Shown: piece after piece, positions 15,090 to 20,459 of the stretch
Layout of the letters: the number at the start of each line of letters is the position of its first letter
Numbering within the stretch: the stretch's first letter is position 1
Made by a program: the position numbers and the translations under genes
Assembly: GCA_934553285.1 (NCBI GenBank)
Contig: CAKTFD010000031.1
Coordinates: 1-20,459 of the forward strand
DNA: 20,459 nt
Source: an uncultured Faecalibacterium sp.
Lineage (GTDB): Bacteria; Bacillota; Clostridia; Oscillospirales; Ruminococcaceae
Reading direction: 5' to 3'
Notes under the pieces: generated by a model
What the model saw: only the letters and a program-made list of their open reading frames with translations
Told to the model about the DNA's origin: nothing
Database searches by the model: none

Positions 15090-15668
15090 TTACACGGCTA
15101 CAGCCAGCCGCTGGATGGGCGTGCCGCTGTGGAACAGCCGCAGGTACACCGCTGTGCATTTGCGCAGCTGGGCAAAGTGCTGCCGGGCGGCGGCCGGGTC
15201 GCCATAGGCCTTCCAGCAGCCGCAGCAGGTAAAGTTCTGGCCGCGGTTCTCGATAAAGCCCACCACATCAGCCAGCGGGTAACCCAGAAAGATCCCGATC
15301 TCGTGCGGGAACTCTGCCGCGCAGCACAGCCGCCGGGACAGCTGGGTCAGCAGGGCGCTGTAATCCGCCGGATCCTCCGGCAGGCAGTAGCCCTCCTGCG
15401 CCAGAAACTCCCGCACAGCGGCATCTCCCAGCAGCGCTTGCAGCCGGTCGGCGCGGTAGACGTATACCAGATACTGCCGGGTGTGGGTGCAGCCCTTGAG
15501 CACCCGCACCCGCAGCCCCTTGGGGTACAGCTGGGCGTTCCAGCTTTTCACCCGGCGGGCAAGGTCGGCGGTGTCCCTTGTTTCGTAGCGGAACAGCCCC
15601 GCAGGTTTCAGCCCCGCCAGTACCGGGGCACATTGTTCGATCATTACGGTCTCAAAATCGCGCTCCAT
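15090..15668 (-). CDS. DUF3793 family protein
   Basis: This 192-residue, probably cytoplasmic protein lacks a signal peptide or membrane helix. The segment FPHEIGIFLGYPLADVVGFIENRG (about 120-143) followed by FTCCGCWKAYGD is the conserved core I associate with DUF3793. Cysteines cluster at CCGC and elsewhere (Cys13, LCCAAEF). AAGGGAG precedes ATG 15668. The family is known from Clostridia, often near feo and flavodoxin genes, but has no assigned function. Here it has its own consensus promoter 160 bp upstream with a perfect GTTAG-N6-CTAAC element, so it is probably regulated together with feo. Iron or redox handling is an inference from that and from the cysteines. Confidence 0.85.
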   Translation of the reverse strand: MERDFETVMIEQCAPVLAGLKPAGLFRYETRDTADLARRVKSWNAQLYPKGLRVRVLKGCTHTRQYLVYVYRADRLQALLGDAAVREFLAQEGYCLPEDPADYSALLTQLSRRLCCAAEFPHEIGIFLGYPLADVVGFIENRGQNFTCCGCWKAYGDPAAARQHFAQLRKCTAVYLRLFHSGTPIQRLAVAV

Positions 15669-15730
15669 GGTGCAGCTCCCTTCTGCGGCGGTCGTGGAGA
15701 TATTTTTCCCCGCTGTTCCGCCCGTTATGA

Positions 15731-15746
15731 GTAAGGCAATGCTAAC
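15731..15746. promoter_or_regulatory. Second GTTAG-N6-CTAAC-like element in the DUF3793 leader
   Basis: GTAAG-GCAATG-CTAAC matches nine of ten half-site bases and lies 75 bp downstream of the perfect copy, within the transcribed leader. A CAGCAGG / CCTGCTG hairpin (15747-15780) adjoins it. It could be a secondary operator. Confidence 0.35.
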
Positions 15747-15805
15747 CAGCAGGTCAAAAAAGAAACGGTACCCCCTGCTGTGGGCATCGCCGTAAGGTCT
15801 TGGCG

Positions 15806-15821
15806 GTTAGTTAAATCTAAC
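15806..15821. promoter_or_regulatory. Perfect GTTAG-N6-CTAAC palindrome at the DUF3793 promoter
   Basis: GTTAG-TTAAAT-CTAAC is fully symmetric in both half sites and starts eight bases downstream of the -10 hexamer on the minus strand, that is at about +1 to +18. It is the best copy in the window and defines the consensus used for the others. Confidence 0.6.
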
Positions 15822-15829
15822 GCATGCAT

Positions 15830-15858
15830 ATCTTACCACAGCCCGGGGCCGCTGTCAA
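15830..15858 (-). promoter_or_regulatory. Consensus sigma-70-type promoter of the DUF3793 gene
   Basis: On the minus strand TTGACA (15853-15858) and TAAGAT (15830-15835) are 17 bp apart, with TGG before the -10 giving an extended -10 (TGnTAAGAT). This is the strongest promoter in the window by inspection. It yields a leader of about 155 bases. Confidence 0.82.
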
Positions 15859-15859
15859 C

Positions 15860-15877
15860 ACTTTTTGCGCAAAAAGT
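15860..15877. promoter_or_regulatory. Perfect 18-bp palindrome between divergent promoters
   Basis: ACTTTTTGCGCAAAAAGT is its own reverse complement. It abuts the -35 of the DUF3793 promoter (15853-15858) and lies about 50 bp upstream of the -10 of the kinase gene (15926-15931). With no loop it is better read as a protein-binding site than as an RNA hairpin. It differs from the GTTAG/CTAAC element. Confidence 0.45.
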
Positions 15878-15922
15878 TATTTGTAGCAAACCGTCTTTCT
15901 GCTACCCTTCCGGCGGCGGTTG

Positions 15923-15931
15923 TGGTATAAT
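15923..15931 (+). promoter_or_regulatory. Extended -10 promoter of the kinase-like gene
   Basis: TGG-TATAAT (15923-15931) is a perfect extended -10 element. No convincing -35 is visible at 16-18 bp, which extended -10 promoters can tolerate. Transcription would start near 15938, about 35 bases before ATG 15972. Confidence 0.6.
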
Positions 15932-15971
15932 CGCCTTACCCGAAGCGTTCTTTCTGTAAAGGAGCCTGCCC

Positions 15972-16568
15972 ATGCCCACACCCATCACCGTTTCCACCCT
16001 GTCCGCGCTGCTTACCGCCGCACTGGCGCAGCATCCCACCCGCCCGCTGGTGCTGGCGCTGGATGGCCGCTGCGGCTCCGGCAAGACCACCCTGGCCAAC
16101 GCCCTGGCCGGACAGTTTACCTGCAGTGTGCTGCATACCGATGATTTCTACCTGCCGCCCGCGCAGCGCTGCGCAGACTGGGCGCACATCCCCTGTGCCA
16201 ATATGGATCTTACCCGCCTGCGGGACGAAGCGCTGCGCCCGGCCTACGCAGGGCAGCCGGTGGTCTACCGGGCGTACAGCTGCCGGGAGGGTGCCTACTG
16301 CTCTGCCCGGCAGCTGCCCGCGCAGCCTCTGGTCATTTTAGAGGGCAGCTACAGCCACCATCCGCTGCTGGCGCAGTACGAAACACTGCGGGTATTCCTG
16401 ACCTGCTCCAGGCCTGCGCAGGAGCGCCGCCTGCGCGCGCGGGAAGGCGAACGCTATGCTGATTTTGCCGCCCGGTGGATCCCGCTGGAAGAGGGGTATT
16501 TTGCGCAGCACCGCATTGCCGAAAGCGCGGATTTTGTGGTGGATACCACCGAGGGCTGGATGATTTGA
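15972..16568 (+). CDS. Uridine-kinase-like P-loop NTPase
   Basis: This 198-residue cytoplasmic protein has Walker A GRCGSGKT (32-39) and a DDFY motif (57-60), the second landmark of the uridine kinase/phosphoribulokinase family, where the first Asp helps catalysis and substrate binding. VILEGSYSHH (near 117-126) fits the Walker B position, and a lid rich in Arg (RRLRAREG) follows. AAAGGAG lies eight bases before ATG 15972. It is a monocistronic unit with its own promoter and a strong terminator. It lacks a classic nucleoside-binding signature that I can read, so nucleoside, pantothenate-like or other small-molecule kinase activity are all possible. Confidence 0.75.
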   Translation: MPTPITVSTLSALLTAALAQHPTRPLVLALDGRCGSGKTTLANALAGQFTCSVLHTDDFYLPPAQRCADWAHIPCANMDLTRLRDEALRPAYAGQPVVYRAYSCREGAYCSARQLPAQPLVILEGSYSHHPLLAQYETLRVFLTCSRPAQERRLRAREGERYADFAARWIPLEEGYFAQHRIAESADFVVDTTEGWMI

Positions 16569-16621
16569 AATGCGCACCGCGTTCGCTTTGCGCATAAATA
16601 GCGGAAAAATTATTTTTATTT

Positions 16622-16662
16622 GCGAATCGGGAAAATCTGCGGATTTTCCCGATTCGCTTTTT
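16622..16662 (+). terminator. Strong intrinsic terminator after the kinase-like gene
   Basis: A perfect 16-bp stem (16622-16637 and 16642-16657) with a TGCG loop is followed by T16658-T16662. It lies 54 bp after the stop codon. Its T run is also the start of the first tandem repeat unit. Confidence 0.92.
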
Positions 16663-17046
16663 CACGGGAAGGGGCCGTAACGGTAAACTGCATCTGCAGC
16701 GCCTGCTTCCTGCGGATGCGGCGGCGCTGCGGGGAAATCTCCGCCTGCGGCAGCGCTGGCTTTCCGGCTGCGCATTTGAACGACTGCCTTTTCACGGGAA
16801 GGGCCGTAACGGCAGACTGCAGCGGCAGCGCCCGCTTCCTGCGGATGCGGCGGCGCTGTGGGAAATCCCTGCCTGCGGCAAAGCTGGCTTTTCTGGCCGC
16901 GCATTTGCCCGACTGCCTTTTCACGGGAAGGGCCGTAACGGTAAACTGCATCTGCAGTGCCTGCTTCCTGCGGAAGCGGCGGCGCTGCGGGTGAATCTCT
17001 GCTTGCGGCGGCGCTGGCTTTTCCGGCTGCGCATTTACCCAAATGC
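16659..17046. repeat. Three tandem copies of a 129/130-bp GC-rich repeat
   Basis: Copies start at 16659, 16789 and 16918, each with TTTTCACGGGAAGG then GCCGTAACGG, followed by a CTGCAG-centred stretch, CTGCTTCCTGCGG, a GCGGCGGCGCTG block, and GCGCATTT near the end. Spacing is 130 then 129 bp; the extra base in copy 1 is one G. Copies differ at scattered positions, so the array is not recent. Because 129 is three times 43, open frames run through it on both strands, with 43-residue repeats, but I see no ribosome site or family resemblance. Arms GCGCTGC / GCAGCGC form a hairpin in copy 1 and decay in the other copies. It lies between convergent genes. Function is unknown. Confidence 0.85.
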
Positions 17047-17099
17047 CCCTCCGGGATGGAGTCTTTGGCATAGCGCTGCAGTTTCCGGTTTCGCCAGAG

Positions 17100-17147
17100 G
17101 CTCCCTCCCCGAGGGAGCTGGCAAAGCCGCAGGCTTTGCCTGAGGGA
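17100..17147. repeat. Double-hairpin palindromic intergenic element
   Basis: GCTCCCTC-CCC-GAGGGAGC (17100-17118) is followed without a gap by GGCAAAGCC-GCA-GGCTTTGCC (17120-17140) and TGAGGGA. Both stems are perfect. Elements of this look (CTCCCTC... GAGGGAGCTGGCAAAGCC... GGCTTTGCCTGAGGGAG in pieces) are, as I recall, scattered through intergenic DNA of gut Firmicutes and resemble REP or MITE-like sequences. No transposase is nearby. Confidence 0.6.
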
Positions 17148-17162
17148 GTTCGTTCCCTACAA

Positions 17163-17203
17163 CAAAAACTCCCCCTGCATCGTAAGATACAGAGGGAGTT
17201 TTG
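17163..17203 (-). terminator. Intrinsic terminator of the rml operon
   Basis: Arms 17185-17203 and 17163-17181, with few mismatches, form a long stem around a 3-5 base loop; in the minus direction the stem ends GGGAG-TTTTTG. It starts 13 bp after the rmlB stop codon. Confidence 0.85.
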
Positions 17204-17215
17204 TTTTACAGGCTG

Positions 17216-18280
17216 TTACTTATTCTTGTACATATCCTGATAGTAGTTCTGGTAATCACCGCTGGTGACATGCTGCATCCACTCCTCGTGGTTCAGGTAC
17301 CAGTCGATGGTCAGCACGATGCCCTTCTCGAAGGGAGTTTCAGGGTACCAGCCCAGGTCGTTCTTGATCTTGGTGGGGTCGATGCCGTAGCGGCGGTCGT
17401 GGCCCAGACGGTCGGCAACATGCTTGATGAGATCTTCGCTGATGCCCTCGTCCTGCAGGCGGTCGTGCAGCTGGCTGATGATGGTCTTGACGATAAAGAT
17501 GTTGGGGCGCTCGTTGTGGCCGCCCACGTTGTACACCTCACCGATCTTGCCGCCGTTGGCCACCATATCGATGGCCTTGCAGTGATCCTCCACATACAGC
17601 CAGTCGCGGATCTGCATACCGTCGCCGTAGACGGGCAGCTGCTTGTGGTGCTTGACGTTGTTGATCATCAGGGGGATCAGCTTTTCCGGGAACTGGTAGG
17701 GGCCGTAGTTGTTGGAGCAGCGGGTGATGTTCACCGGCATACCGTAGGTGTCGTGGAAGGCCATAACGAACATATCGGCGCTGGCCTTGGAGGAAGAATA
17801 GGGGCTGTGGGGGCACAGCGGGGTAGTTTCCATAAAGAAGCCATCAGCACCCAGTGCGCCGTACACCTCATCGGTGGACACCTGCAGGTACTTCTTGCCC
17901 TCTTTCCAGGTCTTGGCATCGGCATCGTACCAGGCTTCCTTGGCGCGCTGCAGCAGGTTGACGGTACCCATCACGTTGCTCTGCACAAAGATCTCGGGGT
18001 TCTTGATAGAGCGGTCCACATGGCTCTCGGCGGCAAAGTTGATGACGTAGTCGAAATCATACTTCTGGAACAGGCTCTCCACCAGCTCCTTATCGCAGAT
18101 ATCGCCCTGCACAAACACATGGCGGGGGTCGCCCTCCACATCCTTCAGGTTTTCCAGGTTGCCGGCATAGGTCAGCTTATCCAGGTTGACCAGCAGGATC
18201 TCCGGGTATTTTTTGAGCATATAATGCACAAAGTTGGAACCGATAAAACCGGCGCAGCCGGTGATCAGATAAGTTTTCAT
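17216..18280 (-). CDS. rmlB: dTDP-glucose 4,6-dehydratase
   Basis: This 354-residue short-chain dehydrogenase-type enzyme converts dTDP-glucose to dTDP-4-keto-6-deoxyglucose with bound NAD. The N-terminal TGCAGFIG (GxxGxxG, Gly8-Gly14) binds NAD, VINFAAESHVDRSI and STDEVYG carry the family's catalytic Thr-Asp-Glu, and YSSSK holds the Tyr/Lys pair. RCSNNYGPYQFPEKLIP is typical of RmlB. I chose ATG 18280, ten bases after GAGGA; a TTG two codons upstream (18286) is possible but too close to the ribosome site. It is the last gene of the rml operon, 25 bp after rmlD, and is followed by a terminator. Confidence 0.96.
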   Translation of the reverse strand: MKTYLITGCAGFIGSNFVHYMLKKYPEILLVNLDKLTYAGNLENLKDVEGDPRHVFVQGDICDKELVESLFQKYDFDYVINFAAESHVDRSIKNPEIFVQSNVMGTVNLLQRAKEAWYDADAKTWKEGKKYLQVSTDEVYGALGADGFFMETTPLCPHSPYSSSKASADMFVMAFHDTYGMPVNITRCSNNYGPYQFPEKLIPLMINNVKHHKQLPVYGDGMQIRDWLYVEDHCKAIDMVANGGKIGEVYNVGGHNERPNIFIVKTIISQLHDRLQDEGISEDLIKHVADRLGHDRRYGIDPTKIKNDLGWYPETPFEKGIVLTIDWYLNHEEWMQHVTSGDYQNYYQDMYKNK

Positions 18281-18305
18281 ATTCAAATATTCCTCAAATC
18301 TCTTT

Positions 18306-19223
18306 TCAGTCTTTCATGACATTGTCGCCGTCCCAGTGGGTAAAGAAGCAGGCCAGCGCATCCTTCCAGTCGCGCACATCGTTGCCCACGGTACAGCGCA
18401 GCATCCGGTTGTCCAGTGCGCTCCACTTGGGGCGGTCGGCGCTGTCCGGGTGCTTCGTTTTGTACTCCTCGCTGGTGCAGGGTGCCACGGTGGCCTCCAC
18501 GCCGGAAAGGCGGATGATCTCGGCGGCAAAATCGTACCAGGAGCAGATGCCCTCGCCGGTGCAGTGGTACAGGCCGTATTCGTGGGTCACACACAGCTGC
18601 AGGATCTCATGGGCCAGGTCCACCGCGTTGGTGGGGTTGCCGCACTGGTCGTTGACCACTTCCAGCTTACCGAACTTTTTGCCGGCGTTGACGATGGTCT
18701 TGACAAAGTTTTTGCCATAGTAGCTGTACAGCCATGCCGTGCGCACGATAAAGTGGCGGTGGCAGAACCGCTCCACATATTTTTCGCCCATGAGCTTGGT
18801 AGAGCCGTAGGCGCTGATGGGGCCGGGCAGGGTGGCTTCGTCCTGAGCGATACCGCCGTTTTCACGGCCGGAGAACACATAGTCGGTGGAAACATGCACC
18901 AGGCGGGCACCGGTCTTTTCAGCGGCCTGTGCCAGGTTGCGGGGGCCAAGCGCGTTAGCCTTGAATGCCGCATCGTGGTTCACCTCGCACCCGTCCACGT
19001 TGGTGTAAGCTGCGCAGTTGATGATGATATCCGGGCGGTTGCGGCGGATGAACTCGTCCACCATCCTGTAGTTGGAGATATCCAGCTCCGGCAGATCCAC
19101 CGGGATCACCGTAGCGTTGAGCAGCTTTTCGGGGATGGGGCCAAGCTCGCTGCGGCCTTCCCGCAGCTGTTTCAGGATCTCGGTGCCCAGCTGCCCCTTG
19201 CAGCCTGTAACAATGATTTTCAT
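18306..19223 (-). CDS. rmlD: dTDP-4-dehydrorhamnose reductase
   Basis: This 305-residue enzyme reduces dTDP-4-keto-rhamnose to dTDP-L-rhamnose with NAD(P)H. It has the N-terminal TGCKGQLG (GxxGxxG, 7-13), NCAAYTNVDGCE, STDYVFSG and YGSTK with the catalytic Tyr and Lys. AAGGAAAGG lies upstream of ATG 19223. It sits between rmlA and rmlB, an unusual but not unknown order. Length is normal and there is no fused epimerase domain, so RmlC activity must come from another gene. Confidence 0.95.
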   Translation of the reverse strand: MKIIVTGCKGQLGTEILKQLREGRSELGPIPEKLLNATVIPVDLPELDISNYRMVDEFIRRNRPDIIINCAAYTNVDGCEVNHDAAFKANALGPRNLAQAAEKTGARLVHVSTDYVFSGRENGGIAQDEATLPGPISAYGSTKLMGEKYVERFCHRHFIVRTAWLYSYYGKNFVKTIVNAGKKFGKLEVVNDQCGNPTNAVDLAHEILQLCVTHEYGLYHCTGEGICSWYDFAAEIIRLSGVEATVAPCTSEEYKTKHPDSADRPKWSALDNRMLRCTVGNDVRDWKDALACFFTHWDGDNVMKD

Positions 19224-19246
19224 ACCAATGTGCCTTTCCTTATTGC

Positions 19247-20134
19247 TTAGTAACGCAGTTTGCCCTCTGCCACATTTTTCAGGTGCTGGCCGTAGGGGCT
19301 TTTGCCGTAGCGCTCGGCGCTTTCCAGCAGGGTCTCACGGTCGATCCAGCCATACTTGAAGGCGATCTCCTCCGGAGCGCTGATCTTGATGCCCTGCCGC
19401 TTCTCGATCATATGCACGAAATCGGCAGCTTCCACCAGGCTCTCCATGGTGCCGGTATCCAGCCAGGCAAAGCCGCGGCCCAGCAGCTGCACATCCAGCT
19501 CGCCCTTTTTCAGGTACATATCGTTCAGGGTAGTGATCTCCAGCTCGCCGCGGGCGGAGGGCTTTACCTGCTTTGCCATCTCCACCACTTCCTTGTTGTA
19601 GAAGTACAGGCCGGTGATGGCGTAGTTGGACTTGGGGTGTGCGGGCTTTTCTTCCACGCTCAGCACCTTGCCGTCCTTATCGAACTCCACGATGCCAAAG
19701 CGCTCGGGATCCTGCACGTAATAGCCGAACACGGTGCAGCGCCCCTTGTTTTCGGCGTTGGCAGCAGCGGTCTTGAGGATCTTGGAAAAACCGTTGCCGT
19801 AGAAGATATTATCACCCAGGATCATGGCACAGCAGTCATCGCCGATGAACTCCTCGCCCAGAATAAATGCCTGTGCCAGGCCGTCCGGAGAGGGCTGCAC
19901 CTTATATTGCAGATGGATACCATACTGGCTGCCATCGCCCAGCAGCGCCTCAAAACGGGGCGTGTCAGTAGGGGTAGAGATGATCAGGATATCCTGGATG
20001 CCCGCCAGCATGAGGGTGGACAGCGGATAGTAGATCATGGGCTTATCGTAGACCGGCAGCAGCTGTTTGCTGGTGACCATGGTCAAGGGATAAAGCCGTG
20101 TGCCGGCACCGCCGGCGAGAATAATGCCTTTCAT
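19247..20134 (-). CDS. rmlA: Glucose-1-phosphate thymidylyltransferase
   Basis: This 295-residue enzyme joins glucose-1-phosphate and dTTP to dTDP-glucose, the first step to dTDP-rhamnose for cell-surface polysaccharide. LAGGAGTRLYPLT (6-18) is the nucleotidyltransferase signature, with KQLLPVYDKPMIYYPLS next and LGDNIFYG further on; GLYFYNKEVV and WLDTGTMESL are also typical. AAGGAG precedes ATG 20134. It is the first gene of the operon, 23 bp before rmlD, with a promoter about 130 bp upstream. Length is normal for the short RmlA class. Confidence 0.97.
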   Translation of the reverse strand: MKGIILAGGAGTRLYPLTMVTSKQLLPVYDKPMIYYPLSTLMLAGIQDILIISTPTDTPRFEALLGDGSQYGIHLQYKVQPSPDGLAQAFILGEEFIGDDCCAMILGDNIFYGNGFSKILKTAAANAENKGRCTVFGYYVQDPERFGIVEFDKDGKVLSVEEKPAHPKSNYAITGLYFYNKEVVEMAKQVKPSARGELEITTLNDMYLKKGELDVQLLGRGFAWLDTGTMESLVEAADFVHMIEKRQGIKISAPEEIAFKYGWIDRETLLESAERYGKSPYGQHLKNVAEGKLRY

Positions 20135-20168
20135 ACTTGTGCACTCCTTTTTTCTTGTAAAAAGATGT

Positions 20169-20200
20169 GCAGCTTAATTCAAAGCGGAGCTGCGTCCGCT
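20169..20200 (-). promoter_or_regulatory. Overlapping hairpins in the rml leader
   Basis: GCAGCT / AGCTGC (20169-20174, 20188-20193) and AGCGGA / TCCGCT (20183-20188, 20195-20200) share bases and cannot form fully together. In the minus direction the first is followed after five bases by five T. This could be an attenuator, but stems of six base pairs are weak. Confidence 0.25.
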
Positions 20201-20261
20201 GTAAACAAATTCAGGTCTGCCGCGTCCGCATTTTTTGCAAAAGACGATAACAGTACACTTT

Positions 20262-20290
20262 ATTTTACTATGAAAGCACGCAAAATGCAA
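20262..20290 (-). promoter_or_regulatory. Sigma-70-type promoter of the rml operon
   Basis: On the minus strand TTGCAT (20285-20290) and TAAAAT (20262-20267) are 17 bp apart; the -10 matches five of six bases, the -35 three. It is the only AT-rich spot upstream of rmlA within the window and gives a leader of about 120 bases. Confidence 0.55.
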
Positions 20291-20384
20291 GGAGGAATAC
20301 TATTCTGTTGTGCAGAAATGATGTGGTGTGCTCCGCGGGAAAAGGTTTATGCTAGCCGCAAGCATGCAGGGACGCTCCGCTAGG

Positions 20385-20430
20385 CCAGAGGCAGGGAGGG
20401 GTGTTCCGACTCCCCCCTCCCTACCTCTGG
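20385..20430. repeat. Large GC-rich hairpin at the window edge
   Basis: 20385-20391 pairs with 20424-20430 and 20393-20401 with 20414-20422, a 16-bp stem with one mismatch and a 12-base loop. No T run follows on either strand, so it is not a standard terminator. It may be another REP-like intergenic element or the boundary of a neighbouring unit; nothing else is recognisable in 20291-20459. Confidence 0.5.
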
Positions 20431-20459
20431 ACTCCACCCACCCCGCAACGGGTCAAGGG

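Noticed and set aside
14977..15159. Sixty-codon open frame on the minus strand
   Set aside because: It overlaps the end of the DUF3793 gene and two hairpins, has no ribosome site and no familiar features.
16659..17046. CRISPR array
   Set aside because: Units are directly adjacent, about 129 bp long and diverged, without unique spacers, and no cas gene is near.
16616..17071. Open frames on both strands over the tandem repeats
   Set aside because: They exist because the repeat is 129 bp long and poor in stops. There is no ribosome site or family similarity, and they run into a terminator hairpin.

Overview
The window is GC-rich, mostly tightly packed, and reads as a chromosomal segment of a low-oxygen gut Firmicute. 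Codon use, gene content (DUF3793, FeoA-FeoA-FeoB plus a Cys-rich Feo partner, AmiD/AmiE-like peptide transporter) and repeated intergenic palindromes fit the Oscillospiraceae/Ruminococcaceae, perhaps Faecalibacterium or a relative. That placement is an inference from style, not a database match. I see no rRNA, tRNA, CRISPR array, transposase or phage gene.

Plus strand, 1-7797: the 3' end of one oligopeptide-transporter ATPase gene and its terminator, then a second, complete set of permeases and ATPases (oppB-oppC-oppD-oppF-like) without a binding-protein gene. On the same strand follow an acyl-CoA-synthetase-like adenylating enzyme and a secreted SGNH/GDSL hydrolase. A perfect 17-bp hairpin at 7820-7861 separates this from the convergent minus-strand block.

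Minus strand, 15668-7886: a DUF3793 gene; an iron-uptake operon (feoA, feoA, feoB, a 51-residue Cys-rich membrane protein); and a compact operon of a small winged-helix regulator of DtxR/MntR appearance followed by two overlapping CydD/CydC-like ABC exporter half-transporters. By eye, copies of one palindromic element, GTTAG-N6-CTAAC, lie at all three promoter regions: before the regulator, before feoA and before the DUF3793 gene. This suggests one metal-responsive regulon covering iron uptake, the DUF3793 protein and the exporter, possibly run by the regulator encoded here. The regulator seems to lack the metal-binding residues of MntR, which makes it the most interesting part of the window.

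Plus strand, 15972-16568: a uridine-kinase-like P-loop protein with an extended -10 promoter and a strong terminator. Then comes a 647-bp gap holding three tandem copies of a 129/130-bp repeat and a double-hairpin palindromic element. Minus strand, 20134-17216: rmlA-rmlD-rmlB for dTDP-rhamnose synthesis, ending in a terminator directly after rmlB; rmlC is not in the window. The last 325 bp hold the rml promoter, its leader and a large hairpin.
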